Assembly (NCBI GenBank): GCA_027943335.1
Contig: BSBK01006357.1
Coordinates: 515,001 to 579,000, forward strand
DNA: 64,000 bases
Origin: Chamaecyparis obtusa
Lineage: Eukaryota; Streptophyta; Pinopsida; Cupressales; Cupressaceae
Direction: 5' to 3'
Below, one piece after another: positions 23,731 through 34,521 of the stretch. A program made the position numbers and the translations under genes. Position 1 is the first letter of the stretch; the number at the start of each line of letters is the position of its first letter. The notes under the pieces were generated by a model. It saw only the letters and a list, made by a program, of their open reading frames with translations, was not told the DNA's origin and ran no database searches.

Positions 23731-25230
23731 GTTAATTTGAGTACAAAAGAGGCTCCACAAATTGTACATTTGGCTCAATCCTTATCATCTCAAGAGAAAG
23801 CAGCCTACACTGAGTTCCTACAAAGAAAGAAAGTCAACGTTGCTTGGACTTATTCAAACATGCCAGGGTTGGACACTAATCTAATTATGCATCATTTGTC
23901 CATAGCTCTAGGTGTTAAACCCGTTAAAGAAAAATTGAGGAAAATGCATCCTCACATTGCTCTTTTAGTCAAAGCAGAACTAGAAAAACTCCTTAGTGTA
24001 AGATTTATAAGGGCTATTGACTATGCAGAATGGATATCCAACATTGTACCAGTTTCAAAACATGATAAATCCATTCAAATTTGCATAGATTTTAGAGATG
24101 TCAATAGAGCATGACCAAAGGATGATTTTCCACTACCCAACATAGACATGATAGTGGACATGACGACAGGTTATGAGATATATTCCTTGATGGATGGTTT
24201 TTCTAGGTATAATCAGATTAAAATAGCTCCTAAGGACCAGGAAAAGACTGCATTCACTTGCGCATGGGGTACCTATTATTGGAATGTCACACCTTTTGGA
24301 TTAAAAAATGCCAGAGCTACATACCAAAGAGCTATGACAACAATATTTCATGACATGATGCACAAGAATATGGAAGATTATGTGGATGACACCCTGGCTA
24401 AGTCAAAGAAAAGAGACACACACTTAGGTGATTTAGAAGTCATTCTAGATCATATGGAGCAATTTCAGTTAAGATTAAATCCAGAAAAATGTGCATTTGG
24501 CATCACCTTTGGAAAGCTTCTAGGATTTATGATTTCAGCTAAAGGAATAGAAGTAGACCCAGAGAAAGTTCAAGAAATATTAGATATGCCACCTCCCAAA
24601 AACATTATCCAAATGAGGAGTTTGCAAGGACATTTTCAATCTATTAGGAGGTTCATTTCACAACTGGTACATAGAGCTCAACCCTTCAATAAGAACTTGT
24701 ATAAGGGGGTCAAATGTGTTTGGAATGAGGATTGTCAAAGGAGCATAGATCAGATTAAGGAATACTTGGCAAATCCTCCAATTTCGATGCCTCCTATCCC
24801 AGGAAAACCTCTCATACTGTATGTTTCAGCAACAGAATCTTCCTTGGGGGCATTATTAGCTCAACTTGATGACACTGGGAAATAACAAGCCATATATTAC
24901 ATCAGTCGTACCCTTGTTGCATATGAGGTCAATTACACTAGTATTGAGAAAGCTTGCCTTGCTGTGGTGTTTGCTTCCCAAAAGTTGTGACATTACATGC
25001 TTGCGCATACAATACACCTCATAGAAAAAATTGGTCCTCTCAAGTATTTTCTTAGTAAGGCTGCCCTCATAGGTAGACTTGCTAAATGGATGATGGTTCT
25101 TTCAGAATTTGACATAGAGTATGTTGAGCGCAAAGCTATAAAAGGCCAAGCCATTGCAAATCAATTGGCCAATTTCCCAATTCAACATAGCATGCCCATT
25201 CAAGTTGAATTTCCAGATGAGCACCTAATG
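23731..25230 (+). pseudogene. Gypsy 1 reverse transcriptase and RNase H
   Basis: The RT domain starts near 23930 (segment KLRKMHPHIALLVKAELEKL) and includes QICIDFRDVN, SLMDGFSRYNQI, FGLKNARATYQRAM and the intact catalytic YVDD near 24379. The thumb and connection follow, with LGFMISAKGIEVDPEK. RNase H covers about 24790-25190 (LYVSATESSLGALLAQ, then YYISRTL), but the first catalytic Asp position reads Ser (YVSATE where YVDAT-like is usual), so this domain may be degenerate. Stops at 24112, 24883 and about 24988 interrupt it; the first is readily explained by CGA to TGA. Confidence 0.92.
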
Positions 25231-25680
25231 TACATGACTAAGAGAACATGGAAGATTTTCTTTGATGGCTCTTTTATGTAGAATGGTTCAGGAGCTAGAG
25301 TGTTGTTTGTTTCTCCTCATGGGTACACAATTCCTAACTCCTACAAACTATTGTTCCCATGCACAAACAACATTGTTGAATATGAAGCCTTGATAAATGG
25401 ACTCAAGATGGCTATTGAATGGAATATCATAGAACTGCACATCTATGGGGATTCACAATTAATAGTCAACCAAGTTAATGAACAATATCAAACCAAAGAT
25501 GAGAAATTGGTACCTTATAAGAAAATGGTTGATTCATTGAGATGGCATTTCACATTCGTCACATTTCAACAAGTCGCCAGAGCAAAAAATAAAGTAGCTG
25601 ATGCTATGGCCACACTTGCTTCGCTTCTTCAGTTAGAGCAGCATGAGTCTAGATTTGAATTTCTAGTGGAAGAGCTACAC
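25231..25680 (+). pseudogene. Gypsy 1 second (archaeal-type) RNase H
   Basis: A second RNase H follows the first, the hallmark of Tat-like elements including Ogre and Retand. The acidic residues are all visible: FFDGS (about 25258), VEYEAL (25378), YGDSQL (25444) and KVADAMA (about 25591). The first RNase H lacks one of its acidic residues, fitting the idea that this copy carries the activity. One stop (TAG at 25279) lies just after the first Asp. Confidence 0.88.
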
Positions 25681-27000
25681 TATCCTATTTATGACTCCCA
25701 AGAAAGCCATGTTATCTATACCCTTGTCGGTCATGAATCATCCCGCTATAATGCCATTTACTCATACCTGCGTGATGGCATCATCCCTGAAACATTTAAC
25801 CGATCCAAAAGAAGAAACATTACCCGAAACACCTCTCACCATTCCCTCATCTCTGGTGATTTGTATAGGAGGGGTTTAGATGGGACACTTCTTAGGTGCT
25901 TAGAAAAGGAGGAATCCAATCAAGCGCTAGTTGATATTCAAGAGGGTATTTGTGGGGGACATTCCAATGGTCTTTCCATGGCTCAAAGGTTTCTTAGGGT
26001 GGGGTACTATTGGCCTACCATGCAGATGGATGTGGTAGCTTTTGCGAAATCATGTGAAAAATGTTAAAAACATGGTCAGCTAATACATGCTCCAGGCAGG
26101 GAACTCATTCCTTGCATATCTCATTGGCCATTTCAGTGCTGGGCCTTTGATCTTGTTGGGTAGATTCATCCCAACTCATCAAGTGGACATAAATTTATCA
26201 TCACTGCTATTGACTAATTTACCAAATGGGTAGAAGTTGTTCCACTTTCTGTTGCCTCGGGCAAGATAGTTTCTCTATTTATCTTGAACCATATCATTTG
26301 TCGATATGGAGTGCCATCTAAGATAATCAATGATAATGGAGGTCAGTTTAAAAACATGAACCTTACACAACTCTGCAAGAAATTCAAGATAAAACAACAT
26401 TGCTCCTCCATTTACTTCCCGCAAGGAAATGGACAAGCAGAGGCTTCAAATAAAACCATTCTCAAAATTCTCCATTGAACAATTCATAAGAATGGTAGAG
26501 ATTGGCATTTACAAATAAATCCAGCCTTATGGGCTTATAAAAAAAGTATTCATACTCCAAAAGGGGCTACTCCTTTTTCCCTTACTTATGGTGTTGAAGC
26601 AATGTTACCTTTAGAGGTTGAGATTTCTTCACTTAGAGTCTCTCTCAAAGGTCTAGTTACCGATGAAGACTACTGTGCCATGAGACTACAAGAGTTAGAA
26701 CTTCTAAATGAGAAGTGTAAAGCCTCATTTGACCATATGAGGGTCTATAAAAAATGGATGTCCAAAGCCTTCAACAAAAAGGTTCGCCCTAGAGCATTCC
26801 AAGTGGGAGATCTTGTCTTATGAGAAAATCCTAAGAACCAACAACATAGAGAACAAAAGGGAAAATTTGAACCTAATTGGCTTGGACCCTACATCATCAC
26901 AACATCTTTTGGGACAGGTGCTTATTTACTATTGACTGAAGAGAGGGAGCAGCTCCTTGAGCCTATCAATATCTTGCACCTGAAGAAGTTCTATCCATGA
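25681..27000 (+). pseudogene. Gypsy 1 integrase
   Basis: Zinc-binding region with the HSNG...CEKC pattern (about 25955-26070), the catalytic core with FDLVG near 26150, NDNGGQF (26328) and the Glu in QAEASNKT (about 26440), then the C-terminal part with the NWLGPYII GPY-type motif near 26875 and the final NILHLKKFYP ending at a stop at 26998-27000. The D, D and E positions are all present. Stops at 26065, 26161, 26215, 26476 and 26821. No chromodomain follows, as expected for Tat-like elements. Confidence 0.9.
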
Positions 27001-27128
27001 TGCCCATTCTTTCTGGGGGCATCCTTTGTAAATATTTATTGATCTTGAAAAAATACCAAAAATTTTCATATATGACACTGAAAAATTCTAAAAATTTCAA
27101 AATGTCCTGAAAAAAATGATCATCTTAG

Positions 27129-27338
27129 TGAAAACCTAGCAATAGGCACTTTGATGTCTCACGAAAAAAAAAAATTCAAAAAATTAAAAAATTCAAAAAA
27201 AAAAAAAGACAAAGTGCCTTGGTGAAAACCTGGAAACAGGCACCTTGGTAGCAAAAATACAAAAAAATAAAAAATATAAAAAGTCTTGAAAAAATTGCAA
27301 TAAAATCCAAGTTGTGAAAACCTGGAAACGGGCGCTAC
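27129..27338 (+). repeat. Three spaced GTGAAAACCT hairpin repeats
   Basis: Each copy has GTGAAAA followed by a 4-bp stem closed by a GNRA-type loop: CCTA-GCAA-TAGG (27135-27146), CCTG-GAAA-CAGG (27229-27240) and CCTG-GAAA-CGGG (27321-27332), each followed by GC(A/G)C or CAC. The loop keeps the GNRA pattern and the closing pair changes from A-T to G-C. Confidence 0.75.
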
Positions 27339-28950
27339 TTGAGGCCTTTGCACCCCTATTTTTTTAGCATGCATACTCGACACTTAGACTTTTTCCATCA
27401 TGCCTTGTCCTTGTTGCCTTGGTTTGGAATTGGTCTTTGTCTTTGTCTAGGGGTCGTAACTGTGTTAGCTTTGGTCTCTTGGATGCGTCAATTTTTAGGA
27501 CTCCTCACGAACGGTGTTTTTCTACACCACCCCAATATGTTTTTCAACACAACCCCTAACATTGAGTGTTTTTCAACACTTATCGGTTTGGTCTTATCCA
27601 GTTTTTTCAAGTGATTTTACCTGCTTGCAAGCATTCAACCTTTATCCTCGGAACTCAGTCTCAGTGAACACACTTAAATTTTTAAATGCAACACTTAATG
27701 CTTGAGCTATGTCATGATCTTTTATTTGTGTGCTGATTGTTATTGATTTTTGTTGAGTATCCTTGTCTAACAAGTCTCTTTGTGATGCATATCTAGAGGA
27801 CTTGGGGCATGAGGCATATTTTTTCTTGCTTACTACTTGTGGGTGTAGTCTTGAAACTCTAGAGTGTCTCTTGTTGTTCCCTTGAAACACTTAGGAGATT
27901 TGAAACATCATCCTTGACTATTTTTGCACAACCGTTCTTATGGTCATCCTGGCATCTATGCCTTGTTGAGAGAGTAGCTTTGCTACATTAAATTGGGTAA
28001 GCTAACATTGAAGTCATCTTGACCCTTATGTCTTTGATGCTCATGTTAGAATCTTTCCACATTCCAAACCGATATAAATCATATTGATATCTTCATAGTT
28101 GCATTTGTGACTGGTGCTGATTGTATGATTTTATGACATTCGTTAATAATGGCCCAATGATGAAAATAAGTTCTTTACATTCTCTAATGAATGATGAACA
28201 TAAAATCCTATGTTACAATTGCCCTATTGCAAGTACACCTTTGCATTTTCATGTAGCTTGCATTGTTAGACTTCATGATTAATTTGCATTTTTTAGGCTA
28301 CATTATGAGTTTGAGAGGGTTTTCCTTCATCTTTCTTGTTGACTTTTAATCAATTATGATCACATTTTGATCTTCATTTCCTTACCTTCTTTCGTGATCT
28401 CAATCGAAATTTTCTATCTTAAACAGTTGATTGATTTTGAGGGCATGCTCGTTCTTGAGGCAAATTCTCTTTCTTCTCTCCATTTCTTTCCATTTCTTTC
28501 AAACTTCTATCTTCCATTCACTTTCACCCCACTTCTTTTCTTCTAATCCAACCTTGGGGTATAATCTTTCTTGATGATCTACCTTGGTTCTGTGATCCTT
28601 ATATCTTTCATCTTACATCAAGAATCTTATCTTTAGTTTGATTTGATCAAATTTATCAATGTACTATTTCTCCTCTATCTCATTTTGATTTCGATCATGA
28701 GGGGGTAGTACCTATCAAACTTCAATCCTTGATTCAACTTTATCAAACCTATCAATCAAACCTTGCTTAAGACTTGACAATTACCTATTTACAGGGGTGT
28801 TGGCCTTGTCTTTTTCAATCAGCTTATCTTTGTCATGATGTGTTCCCATCCATCGAACACACATCTGGGTTGTTTTGTGATCCCAAATCAACCTCACATT
28901 TCAATTTCATTCCTTGACCACATGTGATTCCAAATCGAACTCACATTAGT

Positions 28951-28964
28951 CAAAGAGAGGCAAA
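28951..28964 (+). promoter_or_regulatory. Gypsy 1 polypurine tract
   Basis: CAAAGAGAGGCAAA directly before the TG of the 3' LTR; the expected priming site for plus-strand DNA. Confidence 0.85.
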
Positions 28965-30005
28965 TGTATGCACCCTAAAATGGTCACCTAGACTTTGGGC
29001 CCCATTTATTAATTTATCAATTTCCTGAATCAACGCCTTGCAACATTATCAAATTCAAATCAAATTCTTTGATCAAATCCTAACTAATTCCAATATTTCA
29101 ATTTTCCCTAAGGCTTGATTATTTCATCAATAATTTTATTTAATTGAAAGAAATATTCCCTCTTAAATAAATAAAATAACCTTATTTAATTGAAAAGAAA
29201 TATCTCTTAAATGAAATAATTTTATTTAATTAAAATCCCTTTTAATTAAATGATTTTATCTTGTTTAAATAATATCTCCCTTTTAAATATATAATGTTAT
29301 CTTATTTAATTAAAAGAGAATCATTCTTTTAAATAAATAAATAAATAAATCCTCTTAAAGCTTTTTTGTGATGAGAAAGAAAAATAAAAATAAATAAAAT
29401 AAAGAAAATTCCTTTTCTCTCCACACTTTCTGAAAATGAGCTTTCTTTCTCTTTTTGCATTTATCCCACATTGCTCTTGGAGATGCATTCTCTTCCATAG
29501 TTTCTTATATAAGGAGCCCTCTCCTTCTCATTTGACATCTAAAATTTTCACGCTATTGTTATGCTGCAAGTTTTCTAAGAGACTTTGGAGCTTTGGAGAT
29601 CACATAGCATTTAGCTTTCATATTTACATATAGATTAACATTCATAGCATCTTAGATTAGTTTCCTTCATCATTTTATCTTAAATCTTCACATAGATTAA
29701 TTAGCAAAAGAGGGCAAAACTTGCATTTCAATAGAGTAGTTTATTTCTTGCATTGCCATCATCTAGATTAGCTTAATCTACATGCAATAACTTGAAGATC
29801 AGTGGGGATTAGCACTCTTTCTTCTCATCCTTGAATCTCTCATTTCTTGGTGTACTTGCATGGGTTTAACTCGATCAATCTGAGGGCCTCATAAACAATC
29901 CCTGCACTCCATGAATAGAGAGTTGTGCATCGCTATTCGAGACCTCACTGTTGAGTGTTCTTGGATGTAATGATTCACATAAGTGTGACACATTTGTAGC
30001 ACACA
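28965..30005 (+). mobile_element. Gypsy 1 3' LTR
   Basis: 1041 bp, starts TGTATGCACCC and ends GTAGCACACA. It matches the 5' LTR along its whole length; an extra run of AAAT units near 29335 accounts for most of the length difference. Confidence 0.93.
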
Positions 30006-30010
30006 AGTTG
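30006..30010. repeat. Target duplication of gypsy 1 (right, AGTTG)
   Basis: Exact match to 14482-14486. Confidence 0.95.
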
Positions 30011-32609
30011 GAAATGATTGGGAACCACTTGCCAAAAAACTAGGTGTAGAAAAAGGAGTGATAGGTAGTAATCCTTTTGCACTAGGAGTGCTCAAGGCCT
30101 TCTCCTCTCCCTTTTCTTTCTCCTATTCCTTTACTTCTTCCTTTTCTTTTGCTTCATCTTTCTCTTCTACAACCTACTCTTTTTTAGGAGTTTTCTCCTT
30201 TTCTTGCCCCTTTTCAGCTGATTCCTCTTGAGTGCTCTTAGGAGGCTCAAGATTCTCCACAATTGTATCAATTGTAGCCAACGTCTCATTCATTTAAAAT
30301 GGATTAGATGTATCCTACTCTATGTTCATTTAAATTCCAACATTATCAATATAAAAATCTAGTAAGGTAGTATCTACTACCTCTGATTCTTTAGGAGTTG
30401 TAGCTTCTTCTGGAAGTTTCACAATTGTGGGCTCAGTAGAGATCATTACTGGAGTTGGAGTCCTTGTAGACTTTCCAAGATCAGGTCACTCCTCAAGAAT
30501 TAGTTGTCCAACCTTTTCATGTGTTTCTTTCTCAACCTCATCATACTTCTGAGCCATAAACTTGATGATTCTAGTTTTGGTCCTTAATTTTGGCCTTAAC
30601 TTCTCAGGCCAATTCACCATCTCATTCCCTACCATGGTACGAATGTTCTATAGAAGGATATCTTGTCTCAACTTTGTGTCTTCATCCAAGGATCTCTTCT
30701 TCCTCTCTTCCAATCTTTCAAATAGTTCCTTTCTAATTTGACTTTCTATTTCAATCAAATTCCTTTAGAAAGTAAGCATATGCTCCACAAATATGTCCCC
30801 TATCTTACTTTTCTCTTCCTCATCATATATGTAATAGTACTTTTCAATAGAGACTAGCTTACCTTCATTTATTACTCTTCTCTCCAATAATCTCAATAAT
30901 GGTTTGAACACATACCTTTTTGCTTTCTGACCTTTATTTTTCTCTATCTCTATTTCTCTCTTCTTGTCTTCTTCAAGTGGTCTCAAGTTAGCCTCTTAAA
31001 TTTTTCTATCTTTCTCATCTTCTTCTTCCTTCTTCTTTTGTTACTCATTCTTCTCTATATGAACTTCTTCTTCTTGTGTTTGTTCTTCTGCAACCTTTTT
31101 CTATTTACCATTTCTTTGTGAAGATAGAGGAGTATCAGATGTTCTCCTATTACTACCTGGTCCACCAGCCATGGCCTTTGGTATAGCTTTAGGAGGTGTT
31201 ATTCCTTGTGTAGTTACTTGTGCATCTTTCCTCTGTGATGTTCTCCTAGTTGGTGTAGGAGTGTTATCCTTTTCCTTTTTTCCTTCTTCTACAACCTCCA
31301 CCACTTGAGGTGTTTCAAGCCTAGCCTGAGGAGGGAGAATGTTATATTTCTCCCCAAGTTCTGCAACTTTTTCTCTGACAATATGCATATCCTCTTTGGT
31401 GATTCCATGCTTCCTTGCTATTTTATCAACAAGGGACTCAACTTTTCTTTCCATTCTTCCCTTTACTAGCTCTTCCTTTATTGCTTCATATTTTTCTTCA
31501 TATGTGCCCCATCTAGGAGTATTGGGGTCTTTAGGGGAATTCAAAACATGTTGAATGTGTAACTCTAGAATGGTGTAATTAACTTCATAGCCCATAGCGT
31601 TAGCCCATGAAGTTCTAGGTTCAATTGCTTCAAAGAATGTACTATCAGTTTCCACCATGAAATAGATGTCATTCTTATACTTGTCAACTAATCTCCAAGG
31701 GATTCTTTCCCTTTCATGTATTTTCTTCTGAAAAAACTTCATCATGCCTAAAACTTCAACATATCTATTTTGTTCATCACTTCTCCTATAACAATCACTA
31801 ATCATTAGCATAGTACATATGCTAGATCTCCATAAGTACATGTTAGGAAATCTCCTCATCACATGAAATAATATATACATAACCAATGATCCAAATCTAA
31901 AATGAGTAGTTCTATTCTTCTTTATTCTTGCAAAGTTTTCCATTAGCTATTGTCTTAGGCCCTCGCATAGGTCATACTCTTCATCCTCAACTACCTTTTT
32001 GTATGACATGTGAGTGAAACTAGCTGACACACTATTCATTTTACTGATATATTAGAATTTATATCCCAATATCATCGATACTAACTTGACTATTATTGGA
32101 CAATGTCATTTAACATCATAAATCTTTTATTCCACTTGCTTTTTTGTCAATTTCTCCACCTAAAACCTTGTGTTCTTCAGTTGTAGGTACTCTACTTGTC
32201 ATAGGTAATCCAGTGATTTCATGTAGAAGTTCCTTGGTGATTTTAGTGTGGGTTCCACCAATCCATATGAACTCATCATGCATTCTACTCAATACAATCG
32301 TAATCTAGTCTATTTCATCAAATTCATATCTTTCCATGAATTTCACTACTGGCAACCCGTGAACTTTCCTGCATTTTTCTCTCATGATTTTGTCTACATT
32401 ATACAACCCTAGCATTTCATCATGATCTTAGAGGTGCCTAGGAATTCAATATTATTATAAATATACATCCTGATGTCTTCAACATGAAGAACACCAATCA
32501 GAGTACATGAAAATGTGCCCTCTTGATCCTTTTCAATACATTTGAAGGGATGACTCTTAAACTTATACATATTCCTCTCAAGCACACTAAAAACCTTAGG
32601 AGTATCCAT
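30011..32609 (-). pseudogene. Element D accessory frame, N-terminal and middle part
   Basis: Likely start is the ATG at 32609, equivalent to the start of the element C frame at 49499: both open with M..P.VF.V.E and reach an FK.HPFK phrase within about 20 residues. The next block has WIGGTHTKITKELLHEITGLP (32230-32290), parallel to C's WIGEVPVRITSDLIHEMIGL. The best-preserved part is 31943-31101, with KDPNTPRWGTYEEK (C: KDPNEPRWETYEEK), followed by a Lys/Arg/Pro-rich tail. Then come Glu/Lys-rich charged sequence and LPITPFSTPSF, interrupted by gypsy 1. No enzyme motif or membrane segment is obvious. Its place after gag and before the LTR matches the env-like frame of SIRE-type elements, but homology to envelope proteins is not shown. 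Confidence 0.7.
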
Positions 32610-32964
32610 TATGACTACTCTTCTACTATAATTTACAAATATTTCTTGAGATAAATACAAATAACTAGCTCACACGACCGTGTAAGGGTTTTGCAAACAC
32701 AACTGCAAACACTTCAAGTTCCAAATACTACTCTAGAATCTTCAATGTTATCTGATCTCCGTGAAAATAGTAGATAATTTGACTTCAACATTGAGCTTTA
32801 GGAAATTTGGCACAATTCCCAAAAACCATTCATAAAGCTACAAGAAACCAATGTTGGCTCAAACTAGTATAAATCCTCATAGACATCTTCAAAACCAATG
32901 TGATCTTATCCAAGATCACATTGCACCATACCTAAGCTACTTTCAAGCTTATGCAACTTAATTC
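32610..32964 (-). other. Element D gap before the accessory frame
   Basis: About 350 bp with no protein-like frame, ahead of the accessory ATG and next to the copia A insertion. Element C has an equivalent gap. It may hold a promoter or splice acceptor for the accessory frame, but no element can be named. Confidence 0.45.
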
Positions 32965-34220
32965 TATTAGGAATAAGAGTCCAGAATACAACTGAGAGGG
33001 GGGGTGAATCAGTTGTATGATAGAATATTAAACTTTAAACTTTAAGCTCAACAATATCAGATTCAATGAACACAATGAATGCCAGCACAATAACACAATA
33101 TTTTGGTTATGAGGAAACCCTGTTAAAGGTAAAAACCCTAGTGGGAATTAGCACCCACTAATGATGTACTAAGAATATAGTAATCCTTGTTAGAAGGTAT
33201 AGCCCTGTTAGGAGCTTATTGAAACATTATAGTACATAGTCCTTGTTAGAGGATAGACCTTGTTAGGAGTCAAGAACAACAAAAGGCTCACTTCCCAAGG
33301 ATCACTACCCAAAGAAGGTTAAATCCACCTTCAAAACTCAATAGTTCGCAACCGGTGTATATGAAGAAATACACAATCTTTTGAACTATTTTCCAGCAAA
33401 TATATTTTCTTGATCAGTTCCAATGAAGTCCACAAGTAAAAATATTCTCTACATGCAACAGACACAAGCTCACAACTTTCACAACCTCTCTATATCACAT
33501 ATATTCCATCCATATCTTTTCCAAAGAAAAGACCTTTCATTTATACCTTATTACATTTTACCAAGATCAAGTCATCCCATAAGGCTTTCCTAATTACAAA
33601 CAATTACATAAACCCTTACTAAGATACACACGGTATCTAAACAAGTTTACAATGATTACATTACAACAATTAAGGACCGAAATCCTTGATTTGTGCTTGC
33701 CAAATAAAACACACACTTCATTCCTTGAGTCGGCTTCAGAATAAGCCATCGCCAGAGCACATGCCATAGATGACATCACCAATCACTCTATACCTTGCAC
33801 TGACCAATGAACATTTTTCAGTACCTCTTCCATCATCCTTCAAGTTTGCATACCTTGAATCTAGTTCCTCTGAAAGATATAACAAAACTTCAAAGACTAA
33901 CTTTGTCAATTCTCACTATCACAGTCCAGTGACCAGTCTTTACCAAAAGAGCTGTAACTTTCTTAATATGAAATAACTAATGTTGAAATCACAAATATAA
34001 GATCACAACATCTACCTGAACTCTCCTTTGACTTCACAGCATCAGAAACATCTGTACACTAATCATACACCATGATTACCGGTCTGGTTCCTTCATAAAA
34101 GCATATGTTGACATCAGTGACAAAACACAAATGACAATAGTATGAGTGCCTATTTAGTAACGTAATGATTAAAAATATTACATGTCTCAATCACCACCCA
34201 TGTATTGGCAATATCCAACA
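32965..34220 (-). mobile_element. Copia A 3' LTR
   Basis: On plus it runs TATTAGGAATAAG to ATATCCAACA. It has a perfect 10-bp inverted repeat, ATACAACTGA (32986-32995) and TCAGTTGTAT (33009-33018), around a G-run. CCTTGTTAGAAG-type phrases recur at 33185-33275. Confidence 0.9.
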
Positions 34221-34242
34221 ATCTCCCCCTTTGGCATTGATG
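34221..34242 (-). promoter_or_regulatory. Copia A polypurine tract
   Basis: On minus, ATCAATGCCAAAGGGGGAGAT ends exactly at the LTR boundary (shown here as positions only beyond 20 bases). It is nearly identical to those of C, D and F. Confidence 0.9.
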
Positions 34243-34521
34243 TCAACATATGGGAAAATCTTATCCCAAAGTTATATCAATCCAAAGTCCTTCAATTGAA
34301 CAATCTCCCCAAATAGTAGAGATTTTCTCATAGAAAAACTCCACCTTTGAAAAAAATGGAAAAGGGTGCCATGAGCCCTTAAATGCCTTCAAAGATAAAC
34401 TTTCTTCCATGATCACTTCCATTGAAGAGTAGATCCCTACATCCAGTCCAAAAAATGATGAGGCTCTGAACACTTCTGGACTGATGCATCTCTGCATTGT
34501 TTAGTTTTGACTCAGAGGGGC

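Larger units (their letters stand above)
27001..28964 (+). other. Gypsy 1 3' non-coding region
   Basis: About 2 kb between pol and the 3' LTR. At 27130-27340 there are three spaced copies of a GTGAAAACCTG hairpin phrase separated by A-rich linkers. The rest (27350-28950) is T-rich, with no protein-like frame on either strand. Confidence 0.7.
14487..30005 (+). mobile_element. Gypsy 1: full-length Tat-like Ty3/gypsy retrotransposon
   Basis: Two LTRs of 1035 and 1041 bp (TGTATGCACCC to GTAGCACACA), a perfect AGTTG duplication, a primer site, a long leader with a 21-bp tandem array, gag-protease-reverse transcriptase-RNase H-second RNase H-integrase in order, a 2-kb 3' non-coding region and a polypurine tract. 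The second RNase H between the first one and integrase, the size (about 14.2 kb without its nested solo LTR) and a G-patch-like segment point to the Tat lineage. The LTRs are very alike by eye, the main length difference being extra AAAT units near 29335, so this is one of the younger insertions. Many in-frame stops make it inactive. Confidence 0.92.

Noticed and set aside
27159..27383. Minus-strand Phe-rich protein
   Set aside because: Arises from A-rich linkers between the hairpin repeats of gypsy 1.
29436..29633. 65-residue protein in the gypsy 1 3' LTR
   Set aside because: Lies wholly within the LTR and is broken in the other LTR copy.
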